Origin: Syntrophorhabdales bacterium
GTDB taxonomy: Bacteria; Desulfobacterota; Syntrophorhabdia; Syntrophorhabdales; WCHB1-27
NCBI GenBank assembly: GCA_035541455.1
Contig: DATKNH010000016.1
Coordinates: 1 to 58,200 of the forward strand
DNA length: 58,200 nt
Reading direction: 5' to 3'
Under the pieces are notes generated by a model. That model was not told the origin of the DNA. It searched no databases and was given only the letters and a program-made list of their open reading frames with translations. Below are positions 1 to 7,829 of the stretch, piece after piece. The position numbers and the translations under genes were made by a program. Each line of letters opens with the position of its first letter. Within the stretch, counting starts at the first letter, position 1.

Positions 1-645
1 GACCAGGACGTCGTCGCGGTGGTGATCACCGGCTCAGGGCAGAAATCCTTCGTGGCCGGAGCCGATGTGAAGGAGATCCTGGACGCAGGGGAGGAGCGCA
101 CCGCCTTGATTACAAAGGGGCAGCATATTTTCTCGCGCATAAGGAATTCGAGTAAAGTGGTAATTGCGGCAATCAATGGCTATGCGCTCGGCGGGGGGCT
201 GGAGCTCGCCCTTGCCTGCGATATAAGGATTGCTTCTCAGAATGCAAAGTTCGGCCTTCCTGAAGCGAAGCTCGGCCTTATGCCGGGCTATGGTGGAACA
301 CAGATGCTTTCACGGATCTGCGGTGTCGGCATGGCCAAGTGGATGATGTTCACGGGCACTATGCTGGGTGCCGCCGAAGCAGAGCAGTGCGGGCTTGTGC
401 AGAAGGTGTGTGGTATGGAGTCTCTTGCAGAGGAGGCTGACGGTATAGCCAAGAAGATTGCACTTAACGGGCCATTTGCTCTGAAAGCCATCAAGAGGGC
501 TGTCAATAGAGGGAGCGAGCTGGACATTGAAGAGGCAATGAAAGTGGAACTTGAGGAATACGACAAGGTGGCGCACTCGCAGGATGCGATCGCAGGGATT
601 GAAGCCTTCTTTGCCAAGAAGAGTCCGGTTTTCAATGGCAAATGA
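1..645 (+). CDS. Enoyl-CoA hydratase/isomerase (crotonase), 5' end cut by window
   Basis: Crotonase-fold enzyme that hydrates a 2-enoyl-CoA to 3-hydroxyacyl-CoA in beta-oxidation or aromatic-ring catabolism. The frame is open from base 1 and already inside the first core strand, so about 40-50 N-terminal residues lie outside the window. The oxyanion-hole motif (SFVAGADVKE) is present. So are both glutamates expected of a true hydratase, one in GGGLELALACD and one in LPEAKLGLMPGYGGTQ. The gene ends 11 bp from the converging permease gene, which leaves no room for a separate terminator. Together with the 3-hydroxybutyryl-CoA dehydrogenase at 18312 it could supply two successive beta-oxidation steps. 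Substrate chain length cannot be read from sequence. Confidence 0.93.
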   Translation, partial: DQDVVAVVITGSGQKSFVAGADVKEILDAGEERTALITKGQHIFSRIRNSSKVVIAAINGYALGGGLELALACDIRIASQNAKFGLPEAKLGLMPGYGGTQMLSRICGVGMAKWMMFTGTMLGAAEAEQCGLVQKVCGMESLAEEADGIAKKIALNGPFALKAIKRAVNRGSELDIEEAMKVELEEYDKVAHSQDAIAGIEAFFAKKSPVFNGK

Positions 646-656
646 CTTCTTTCCGG

Positions 657-1595
657 CTATTGACGTCGTATTGGAAAGAACTCGAAATGAAACCTATTCT
701 GAAATGTTCCTACAATCCCTCTGGGAGCAAAGAAGATTGTGGCAATCGTAATGGTGCCCAGAATCATGAGATTGAATCCGACGTAGTCGGAAAGGAATTG
801 TTGAAGAAGCACAAAAATAATGCCTCCTACAACGGGCCCTTCCACCGTCCCCATACCGCCGATAATAACGATGAAGAGTAGCTTGACGGTCCAGCCGATA
901 CCGAACGCTTCAAAGGGTTGGATAAAGATTGTGTTAAGGTAGAGGACGCCCGCCGCGAGGCCCGTGACAAAGGCGCTGATCAGGAAACAGGCCAGTTTGC
1001 AGCGAAAGATATTGACGCCCACGGCCTCGGACGCACCATCGTCATCTCTAATAGCCATGAGTGCTAGACCAAGGTTAGAACGGAGGAGAAGATAGACAAG
1101 AAGGACAGAACAGACTCCGAGAATCACGGCGGCATAATAGATCGAGGGTATGGAAAGTTTATAGGCAGGTTGAATAAACAGCCCCATTCCGTATCTCACA
1201 TACCCCCAGTTACTAAAGGTAATCCCAAGTGTCTCTGCAATGATCCATGTCCCAACCGCGAAATAGACCCCTCTCATTCTAGAGACCGGCCTCGAGATGA
1301 CGAGAGCGAGGATGACAGAGACAACTCCCCCGGCAAGAACACTGAGAGAAATTGGAAATCCGTAATACATCGAAGATACAGCCAGCGTATATCCGCCAAT
1401 GCCGATGAACATTTGCTGCCCTAGAGATATAAGCCCTGAATAACCGGCCAAAAGATTCCACATGGAGGCGATCGTCACATGGAGGCAAATGAGCATGACG
1501 ACGGACACTACATAACGGGAACCCCATAAGGGAAGTGTAATCAACGCTATCAGAAATAACGTCAAAACTAAAAGACGCATCTGGCCGGTCGACAT
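657..1595 (-). CDS. livM: Branched-chain amino acid-type ABC transporter permease, LivM family
   Basis: Inner-membrane permease, 312 residues, of the hydrophobic amino acid transporter (HAAT) class. This class also imports aromatic acids and amides. The protein is almost wholly hydrophobic, with about eight to ten predicted membrane spans. It carries the family motif GGMGTVEGPVVGG near residue 250 (the LivM/LivH EAA-like loop). It is the last gene of a five-gene minus-strand operon (binding protein, LivG, LivF, LivH, LivM) and lies 1 bp behind livH, so translation is probably coupled. Because the operon sits in a catabolic island beside an IclR regulator, an aromatic or related acid is a likelier cargo than leucine. 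That cargo assignment is inference. Confidence 0.93.
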   Translation of the reverse strand: MSTGQMRLLVLTLFLIALITLPLWGSRYVVSVVMLICLHVTIASMWNLLAGYSGLISLGQQMFIGIGGYTLAVSSMYYGFPISLSVLAGGVVSVILALVISRPVSRMRGVYFAVGTWIIAETLGITFSNWGYVRYGMGLFIQPAYKLSIPSIYYAAVILGVCSVLLVYLLLRSNLGLALMAIRDDDGASEAVGVNIFRCKLACFLISAFVTGLAAGVLYLNTIFIQPFEAFGIGWTVKLLFIVIIGGMGTVEGPVVGGIIFVLLQQFLSDYVGFNLMILGTITIATIFFAPRGIVGTFQNRFHFEFFPIRRQ

Positions 1596-1596
1596 T

Positions 1597-2460
1597 TTAT
1601 TTTCTCCCCAACAAGCCCTGAGGTCTTATGGTCAATACAATGAGAAGAATGAGGTAGCCCGAAAGAAGCTGAAATCCCGGTCCGAGGAATTGCCCGCCCA
1701 TGAGCTGAGCAACGCCTAGGATGAGACCCCCGAGGAACGTACCCCAAAGACTCCCCATGCCACCGATAATCACGACGCCAAAGGCAACGATCAGATATTG
1801 AGTGCCGGAATGAGGATAAAAGGTGAACGTCATGCCGACGAGAACTCCAGACATCGCAGCCGTAACGGCCGCAATGCCCATTGCTATGGCATAAACCCTG
1901 GCGGTGTTGACACCCATGAGCTTGGATGTGGACAAGTCATCACCTGAAGCGCGGATCGCCCATCCAAGATAGCTCTTTTTCATGAAGAAGTGGAGAAGGC
2001 CGATCAGCACAATGCCTCCTGTGAAGTCGACGAGATAGATCACTGGCACGTGAAAAAGGCCGTACACATCAAGGCTCTGAATCGCAAGACTCGTCTTGAG
2101 CGAGCGAGCGTCCGGAGTGAATACTTTAAGCATGGCGTTTTGCAGAATGATGGATAGCCCAAAAGAGACCATGAGATAAGGCTCCATCCCCCTTCCAAGA
2201 ACCCGGTTGAAAAGGTAAGTCTGGATCAGGTATCCGATGATAAAGAGGGATGGAAAAACAAGGCACAGCGTGAGCAACGGATGAAGGCCGAGTAGGCTGA
2301 TGAAGACCAGGCTAAGGTAACTGGAAAGAATCATCAGCTCGCCATGCGCCAGGTTCACCTGTCTCATGATTCCGAAGGTCAGGGCGAGCCCTATACCTAT
2401 GACCGCGTAAAGGCCCCCCAGAAGGATTCCATTGAGCAAAGGCTCCAGGGAAGTTAACAT
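1597..2460 (-). CDS. livH: Branched-chain amino acid-type ABC transporter permease, LivH family
   Basis: Second permease of the HAAT importer, 287 residues, normal for LivH. The N-terminus contains the typical GILLGGLYAVIGIGLALTFG segment, followed by VNLAHGELMIL. The loop GGMGSLWGTFLGG near residue 235 matches the LivH consensus for contact with the ATPase subunits. The ATG is preceded by a purine-rich ribosome site (gagagaaggg on the coding strand). It is followed at once by livM and preceded by livF with a 20-bp gap. It should form the transmembrane heterodimer with LivM. Confidence 0.93.
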   Translation of the reverse strand: MLTSLEPLLNGILLGGLYAVIGIGLALTFGIMRQVNLAHGELMILSSYLSLVFISLLGLHPLLTLCLVFPSLFIIGYLIQTYLFNRVLGRGMEPYLMVSFGLSIILQNAMLKVFTPDARSLKTSLAIQSLDVYGLFHVPVIYLVDFTGGIVLIGLLHFFMKKSYLGWAIRASGDDLSTSKLMGVNTARVYAIAMGIAAVTAAMSGVLVGMTFTFYPHSGTQYLIVAFGVVIIGGMGSLWGTFLGGLILGVAQLMGGQFLGPGFQLLSGYLILLIVLTIRPQGLLGRK

Positions 2461-2480
2461 TGTGCAGTCCCTTCTCTCAT

Positions 2481-3182
2481 CTATAGCCCGAAATAGGCCT
2501 CTTTCACCTCATTGTCTGTAAACCGTTTCGGATCTCCTTTCAGGCTCACCCTTCCCTCCTGCAGAATATACGCCAGCGAAGCAGCCTCGAGACTTCTTTT
2601 AACATCCTGCTCCACCAGGATGACGGTGACTCCCTCCCGGCCGATTTTCCTGATCGCTTCGTAAAGCATGGTCACCACCAAGGGACTCAGCCCGAGAGAA
2701 ATCTCGTCGAAAATAATCAGACGGGGTTGTGACATTAGCGCTCGGCCTATGGCCAGCATCTGCTGTTCTCCCCCGCTCAAATTTGTTCCTATTACTTTTC
2801 GTCTCTCCTTGAGAGGCGGGAAAAGTTGGAAGATAGTATCGAGGATCTCTCTCCTGTGAGGGCGGGCCTTCGGGGTATAGGAGCCAATGAGAAGGTTTTC
2901 CAGGACGGTTAGGCTGGAAAAAATCCTACGGCCTTCTGGGACCAGAGAGATTCCCAGATTGACTATTTCATGGGGCTCGAGATGATTGATCTGCTGTCCG
3001 TCGAAGCGAATGGAACCAGAGCTGGCTTTCATGAGACCGACAATCGTTTTGAGCAGCGTCGACTTTCCTGCGCCATTGGCGCCGAGTATAGATACGATCT
3101 GCCCCTTCTCCACGTCCACGGTGACGTCCCAGAGTGCCTGGAACATCCCGTAGAAAACGTCTAGACTTTTTACTGACAGCAT
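2481..3182 (-). CDS. livF: ABC transporter ATP-binding protein, LivF family
   Basis: Cytoplasmic ATPase of the importer, 233 residues, the usual LivF length. Visible motifs are Walker A GANGAGKST (residues 34-42), signature NLSGGEQQMLAIGRAL near 134-149, Walker B LIIFDEISLGLSP, and the switch histidine replaced by the LivF-typical VEQD segment. It lies 5 bp downstream of livG and should pair with it. Nothing is unusual. Cargo specificity comes from the binding protein, not this subunit. Confidence 0.95.
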   Translation of the reverse strand: MLSVKSLDVFYGMFQALWDVTVDVEKGQIVSILGANGAGKSTLLKTIVGLMKASSGSIRFDGQQINHLEPHEIVNLGISLVPEGRRIFSSLTVLENLLIGSYTPKARPHRREILDTIFQLFPPLKERRKVIGTNLSGGEQQMLAIGRALMSQPRLIIFDEISLGLSPLVVTMLYEAIRKIGREGVTVILVEQDVKRSLEAASLAYILQEGRVSLKGDPKRFTDNEVKEAYFGL

Positions 3183-3187
3183 GAGGA

Positions 3188-3916
3188 TCAGTTCTTCTCG
3201 GTCCCGAGATAGACCCTTTGAACTTCTTCTGACTCGAAAGCTTCTTCAGGCTTTCCAGAGAAGATTTCATGGCCAAGGTTCATCACGAGTAAACGGTCAG
3301 GTCCCTTCTTCATAGCCATCATGATGTGCTCCACCCACAAAATAGTCACCCCGTTCTTCCGCAACGCGTGGATAATCGAGAGAACCTCCTCCACCTCATG
3401 CTCGGTAAGGCCTCCTGCAACCTCGTCGATCAACAGAAGCGCGGGATTAGTCGACAGGGCCTTTGCCAGTTCCAGTCTCTTCCTGTCCAGGAGTGTCAAA
3501 GACCCCGCGAGCGCATTCCTCTTTGCTAACATGCCGGTCGTCGTCAAGACTTCTTCACATCTCAATCTTGCCTTCTTCCTGCCCAATCCCGCGCCGTATA
3601 CTGCACCAACCAAAAGGTTCTCCAGAACCGTCATGTTTGAGAAGGGTCTCGGAATCTGGTAGGTGCGAGCCATCCCCATGCGGCATTTTTCATGGGTTCC
3701 GGCGTACGTTACATCCGTGTTGTTGAACATAATCCTTCCCCGGTGAGGTTTGATCTGACCAGCAATGAGGTTGAAAAGGGTGGTTTTTCCCGCACCATTT
3801 GGGCCGATGACGCCGAGTATCTCTTCACGATGCAGTTCAAGGCTGAGATCGTGAACAGCCATGAGATTTCCGAAGAATCTCGTTAATCTCTCGACGGTTA
3901 GGATGGACGGGGCCAT
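3188..3916 (-). CDS. livG: ABC transporter ATP-binding protein, LivG family
   Basis: Second ATPase of the importer, 242 residues from the chosen ATG (MAPSILTVERL). The open frame extends 52 residues further upstream, but that part is arginine-rich and unlike the family, and it would run into the binding-protein gene. Walker A GPNGAGKTT is at residues 38-46 and Walker B ALLLIDEVAGGL near 165. The ABC signature is the degenerate LTLLDRKRLELAKAL in place of LSGGQ, a variant I know from some LivG-like proteins. The C-terminus (GKPEEAFESEEVQRVYLG) is typical LivG. The gene follows the binding-protein gene by 85 bp. Confidence 0.93.
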   Translation of the reverse strand: MAPSILTVERLTRFFGNLMAVHDLSLELHREEILGVIGPNGAGKTTLFNLIAGQIKPHRGRIMFNNTDVTYAGTHEKCRMGMARTYQIPRPFSNMTVLENLLVGAVYGAGLGRKKARLRCEEVLTTTGMLAKRNALAGSLTLLDRKRLELAKALSTNPALLLIDEVAGGLTEHEVEEVLSIIHALRKNGVTILWVEHIMMAMKKGPDRLLVMNLGHEIFSGKPEEAFESEEVQRVYLGTEKN

Positions 3917-4001
3917 AGTCTCTGGTGTCCTCAGGGGAGGAGCGAACCCATAAAAGGCAGGGTTCCTCCTCCGAGGCCTTGCTCTTTGGAGCTTGGCTGA
4001 T

Positions 4002-5288
4002 TTACGATTTTGGGATCGGGAAGAGCATCTTCCCCGTCGTCGGGATCTTGGTGGCCTCTTTGTTGTAAACAACCTGGAGTTCCCAGGGCCACTTCTTACC
4101 TTTTACCCATTGTCCCCCCACGAGAGGGGTGAGGGAAAAATTCTTTTCATTAAATTTGATTGGGCCGACCACGGTGTCCAGATTCGTGCTGGCCAGGGCA
4201 TCCCTGATCTTTTTCTTGTCCAGGGAACCTGCCCGCTTCAGCACATCAGCGGCAATCTCAAAGGCCGCATAATCAAAACCCATTGGTTGCGTCCATTGCC
4301 TCTTTGTCTTCGCGGTCCAGGAATCGGCCAGTTGCTGGCACGTTGCCCCTGTCAGGGATGATTTGAATGGATGCAGGGGCGTCCACCAGACCTCTGTTGT
4401 CAGGCCATTGGGTAAATTCCCGCCAAGAGCTTCGACGGCGGCCGGGAAAAGAAGCGCCTTTCCGACTGTTGCAAACTTGGGAACAAAGCCCTGCTGGTAA
4501 CACTGCCGCCAGCACGTGGCCCAATCGGGCGGAACCGGTACGCCGGTAAGAATATCAACCTTTTCTTTTTTCCATGTGCTTATAAAAGCGCCGAAATCCT
4601 GCATGCCATAGGGAAACCTTCCCACATCCACCACGCGATATCCCATGGAACTCAACTTTTTCCCAAACTCCTGAGCCCACACTGTGCCGTCAGGATCATT
4701 CGGCCAGAAGCCTCCCACCACCTTCGTTGTCTGGTCTGCGAATTGATTCCACATGCCTGTGAAGACGGTGATGATCTGGTCGAGGTTCCAAAAGTAGTGA
4801 AAGGTCCATTTGTACGGACCGCCTGTTAACCACGGCTCGATGGGCGCCACTGAGGAGATGCACGGGACCTCATACCTTTCGCACGTGGCCCCTACCGGGT
4901 TGACGGTATCCGGAGTGTGCAGCACCACCATGAGATCAACCTTATCCTGTAGGATCAGCTTTGAAGCCACCTCGGCAGCCTTGGTGGGATTGCTTTCGGT
5001 GTCCACGGCCTTGATCCTGACAGGCAGTTTCCTGTTCAGCTCCTTAATGAAGATGCCGCCATCTTTGTTGATTTCTGCCGTAGCACGATCGTCCGCCCAC
5101 GCAGAGGTTTCCCCAAAAGGCGCAATGGGCCCGGTGGCCGGCGTAGGGTGGCCGATCAGAATGTGATCCCTGGCTGCCCGAGAAGGTCTGGATAAGAACG
5201 AACTACCTGTAGCGGCGATGCCTGCAGCCCCAACCAGCTTGATAAAGTTTCGCCTCGTCACGCCATCCTGTCTGTCCTCTTTTTCCAT
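4002..5288 (-). CDS. Tat-exported ABC transporter substrate-binding protein (HAAT/amide type)
   Basis: Periplasmic binding protein of the importer, 428 residues. The start at MEKEDRQDG is chosen over a 30-residue longer frame because a strong ribosome site (ggggagga) stands 5 bp upstream. A twin-arginine signal also follows directly (TRRNFIKLVGAAG, Arg12-Arg13, then a hydrophobic stretch and an alanine site near residue 39). The mature part starts ILIGHPTPATGPIAPFGETS, typical of the Peripla_BP_6 family. It is the promoter-proximal gene of the liv-like operon. Tat export rather than Sec is common for this family in deltaproteobacteria. Ligand unknown; context suggests an aromatic or organic acid. 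Confidence 0.92.
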   Translation of the reverse strand: MEKEDRQDGVTRRNFIKLVGAAGIAATGSSFLSRPSRAARDHILIGHPTPATGPIAPFGETSAWADDRATAEINKDGGIFIKELNRKLPVRIKAVDTESNPTKAAEVASKLILQDKVDLMVVLHTPDTVNPVGATCERYEVPCISSVAPIEPWLTGGPYKWTFHYFWNLDQIITVFTGMWNQFADQTTKVVGGFWPNDPDGTVWAQEFGKKLSSMGYRVVDVGRFPYGMQDFGAFISTWKKEKVDILTGVPVPPDWATCWRQCYQQGFVPKFATVGKALLFPAAVEALGGNLPNGLTTEVWWTPLHPFKSSLTGATCQQLADSWTAKTKRQWTQPMGFDYAAFEIAADVLKRAGSLDKKKIRDALASTNLDTVVGPIKFNEKNFSLTPLVGGQWVKGKKWPWELQVVYNKEATKIPTTGKMLFPIPKS

Positions 5289-5406
5289 AGTTCCTCCCCT
5301 TTTTGGTTTTAGCCCTCTTCGTCGGAGACCTGTTTCGTATTGGCAGCAACAACTCCTCTTGTTATCATAGCGTTGCAATTAATGAAACAAGTATCCGTTT
5401 AGTGAA

Positions 5407-5437
5407 ATTGTAACAGAAAGTGCACTTTGATTGTCAA
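5407..5437 (-). promoter_or_regulatory. Candidate sigma-70 promoter of the transporter operon
   Basis: On the minus strand a perfect -35 TTGACA (5432-5437) is followed after 19 bp by TACAAT (5407-5412, 5 of 6 matches). It lies about 120 bp upstream of the binding-protein ATG. The 19-bp spacing is long, so basal activity may be low. The stretch 5289-5608 has no gene; it holds this promoter, the opposing IclR promoter and the operator. Confidence 0.45.
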
Positions 5438-5506
5438 GAAAAAAATGTACGTGAAAAAATACACTATGTATGCCTGGGCTGTGGACTCAGCGTTTTCATT
5501 TTTTTC

Positions 5507-5537
5507 TTGACAAGGGAACGGGTATGTTTGCTAAAAT
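5507..5537 (+). promoter_or_regulatory. Candidate sigma-70 promoter of the IclR-family gene
   Basis: TTGACA (5507-5512) and TAAAAT (5532-5537, 5 of 6) are separated by 19 bp, about 70 bp before the IclR start codon. The -10 box touches the repeated operator at 5536-5575, which fits negative autoregulation. Confidence 0.45.
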
Positions 5538-5575
5538 TTCGATAAATGAATATGTATTTCGATAAATGAAATACA
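5536..5575. promoter_or_regulatory. Palindromic and repeated operator, probably for the IclR regulator
   Basis: The 15-mer ATTTCGATAAATGAA occurs twice in tandem (5536-5550 and 5556-5570), 20 bp apart, so both copies lie on one helix face. The second copy sits in a perfect inverted repeat, TGTATTTC-N7-GAAATACA (5553-5560 and 5568-5575). IclR-type regulators bind such palindromes, often in pairs, near their own promoter. The site lies between the regulator and the divergent transporter operon. Confidence 0.65.
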
Positions 5576-5608
5576 TGACCACTCAATAAGCTGGAAGGTT
5601 GAACTGCC

Positions 5609-6406
5609 ATGCTTTACAACAACAAGTCTCTTGAAAGGTCACTCCAGATTCTGAGCGCGTTTAACGCTGAACAGCCGAAGTTTAGCCTCGCCGAGCTGTC
5701 CGAGGCTGTACATCTACCGAAGGCTACGGTGCTGCGGCTCTGCTCGACCCTCGTACACTACGACTTCCTCATGCTCAACAAAGAGACGAGACAATACTCA
5801 CTCGGACTTAAGCTCTTCGAGCTGGGCAGTGTCGTCTTCGCCTCGTTTTCACTCAGGAGGATTGCCGCTCCTTATCTGATTAATCTGCAGGCAAAACTGG
5901 GCAAGACGGTTTTTCTGGGAATACTCCAGGAAGGACAACTTGTCTATCTGGACAAAAAGGAGAACCCTTTAAACCTTATCAGATTTGGGTCACAAATAGG
6001 AACCAGGCGACCGCCTTTCTTCGGCATGCTGGGAAATGTCCTCATGGCGCACCTCTCGAGCGAAAAGGTGACTGAACTCTTGAAAAGGCATCCTCTCTCG
6101 CCACTCACGAAGAAGTCAATCACCAACGAGAGACGTTACAAGGAGAGGCTGGCCGTTATCCGATCGGAAGGGTATTGCGTGGATGAGGGAGAGGTTATCG
6201 AGGGCGTCACCGGTGTTGGTGCGCCAATCCGTGATTCTTCGAAAGAGGTGGTAGCAGCGGTTGGGGTCAGTTTTGTTTCCTCCTCGGAAGACGAGAAAGG
6301 CGTCGACAAGGTTATACGGGAGACTCGAAAAACAGCCGCCCTCATTTCCAAAGCCATGGGTTATAGAGACAATGGAGCTGGTCGTAATCCTGGCCTGTTC
6401 ACCTGA
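5609..6406 (+). CDS. IclR-family transcriptional regulator
   Basis: DNA-binding regulator of 265 residues, the normal IclR length. The N-terminal winged helix-turn-helix covers about residues 8-70 (SLERSLQILSAF, FSLAELSEAVHLPKATVLRLCSTL). The C-terminal effector domain covers about 80-250 and contains the family segments GILQEGQLVYLDK and GYCVDEGEVIEGVTGVGAPI. IclR proteins commonly control aromatic and organic acid catabolism and usually sense a pathway acid. It is divergent from the importer and upstream of the amidohydrolase cluster, so both are plausible targets. Start supported by agctggaagg upstream. Confidence 0.93.
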   Translation: MLYNNKSLERSLQILSAFNAEQPKFSLAELSEAVHLPKATVLRLCSTLVHYDFLMLNKETRQYSLGLKLFELGSVVFASFSLRRIAAPYLINLQAKLGKTVFLGILQEGQLVYLDKKENPLNLIRFGSQIGTRRPPFFGMLGNVLMAHLSSEKVTELLKRHPLSPLTKKSITNERRYKERLAVIRSEGYCVDEGEVIEGVTGVGAPIRDSSKEVVAAVGVSFVSSSEDEKGVDKVIRETRKTAALISKAMGYRDNGAGRNPGLFT

Positions 6407-6569
6407 AGAAATGGGTTGGGAATCTTGCAAAGGAGGGCTGGTGGTGAATGGGAGGAAAAAGGGGGTGATGGAAACAAGAGGCTCGCAAATAAATGCGGGC
6501 ACATACATTGCGTTTCCGCAAGCTTTGTAGACAATCGATTAGCAAAAACAAATAAGAGAGGAGGAATTC

Positions 6570-7601
6570 ATGGGACAAAGAACGGTCGATGTACATTGTC
6601 ATTGGTATCCGATGGAGTATATGGAGTATCTCATCTCAAGAGGCAAGGACAAAACGCCTTACTGCATCCATGACAGCGGCACGCATTACCGCATGTATTT
6701 TAAGGGCGTGCCCGTGGCGCATATTGACAGGGCCGGCCATTATGATTTGGAGGCCAGAATACGTGACCTTGATGCAGCCGGCCTCGATACGCAGCTTCTG
6801 ACTGTTACTATCCCCGGGCCGGAATCTCTTGAAAGGGATGCGGGTATTTACTGGGCCAAGAAGTGTAATGACCATCTTGCTGAGGCCGCGAGGAAATATC
6901 CGGGACGGTTCTATCACATGGCATCCCTGCCGTACCAGGATCCGGACGCAGCATGTGAAGAATTGGAGCGCTGCAAGAAAATGGGTGCTGTGGGCATCCA
7001 GATGTTCTCGAACGTGAATGGGGAGCCTGTTTTTCTGGAAAAGTTTCATCCCATCTACGAGATTGCCAATAAGTATGACATGCCTTTTCTGGTTCACCCT
7101 GCCGTTCCTCTCACAGCATCCGTCATGGATATGATGCGGCTGCCCTACCAGCTCTGGGGCTATACGCTAGACACGAGCATGGCGGTTATGAGCCTGATCT
7201 TCCAGGGTGTGTTTGCGAAATACCCAAAGCTCACCCTTGTCCATGGGCATCTGGGCGGCACGGTCCCCTATTTCGTGCGCCGGATACAGGATGCATATAA
7301 AGGCTATGGCAAGGAGTGGGGCATCGAGCTTAAGGAGCCGCCGGACGTTACGTACAAGAACAGGGTCTATCCTGATACCACCTCCTTTTACAAGCCGGCG
7401 ATGAAATGCTGCCTCGAGTGGGTCGGTCCGCAGCAAATGATCATCGGGACAGACTATGCGCACCGGGTCGGTGATCCGGAAGGCGCTATCAGGGCGGTCA
7501 AGGAAGTGGGAGCTGAATATGGTCTTAAGTCGGATGAAGTAGATATGATTCTGGGTAAGAACGCAGAGAGGATCTTCCATCTGCCGCCTATGAAGAAATA
7601 G
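6570..7601 (+). CDS. ACMSD-type amidohydrolase, probable metal-dependent decarboxylase or hydrolase
   Basis: Amidohydrolase-2 family protein, 343 residues, of the group that includes aminocarboxymuconate-semialdehyde, gamma-resorcylate and 5-carboxyvanillate decarboxylases. The metal ligands are visible: His9 and His11 (DVHCH), His176 (FLVHP), His225 and His227 (VHGHLGG) and Asp295 (IGTDYAH). The start has an excellent ribosome site (gaggaggaattc). The family mostly performs non-oxidative decarboxylation of aromatic or muconate-type acids through a bound Zn or Mn. A ring-cleavage or lactone hydrolase role cannot be excluded. It heads a plus-strand catabolic series; the gap to the next gene is 228 bp, with no gene in it. 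Confidence 0.88.
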   Translation: MGQRTVDVHCHWYPMEYMEYLISRGKDKTPYCIHDSGTHYRMYFKGVPVAHIDRAGHYDLEARIRDLDAAGLDTQLLTVTIPGPESLERDAGIYWAKKCNDHLAEAARKYPGRFYHMASLPYQDPDAACEELERCKKMGAVGIQMFSNVNGEPVFLEKFHPIYEIANKYDMPFLVHPAVPLTASVMDMMRLPYQLWGYTLDTSMAVMSLIFQGVFAKYPKLTLVHGHLGGTVPYFVRRIQDAYKGYGKEWGIELKEPPDVTYKNRVYPDTTSFYKPAMKCCLEWVGPQQMIIGTDYAHRVGDPEGAIRAVKEVGAEYGLKSDEVDMILGKNAERIFHLPPMKK

Positions 7602-7829
7602 ACAGAGAGTGTTACGAAGACGCGTGCCCGGTGCGGATGGCTCTCCTTCAACCATCCCACCGGGATCGTGTGCTTCACAGACGGCCCAGATCCCGTGAGG
7701 CAGTGATGCCTTCGATCGCGGGGCACCGAAACAGGCAACGAAGAGGGGTACTCGTGTCCAGCACGAGTTTATGCAGGAGGGCAGCCTGGCAGATCCGTAA
7801 AAAGAGAGGGAATGAATAAGGAGGTTACC

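Noticed and set aside
3917-4072. 52-residue N-terminal extension of livG
   Set aside because: Arginine-rich, unlike LivG, and overlaps the binding-protein gene.
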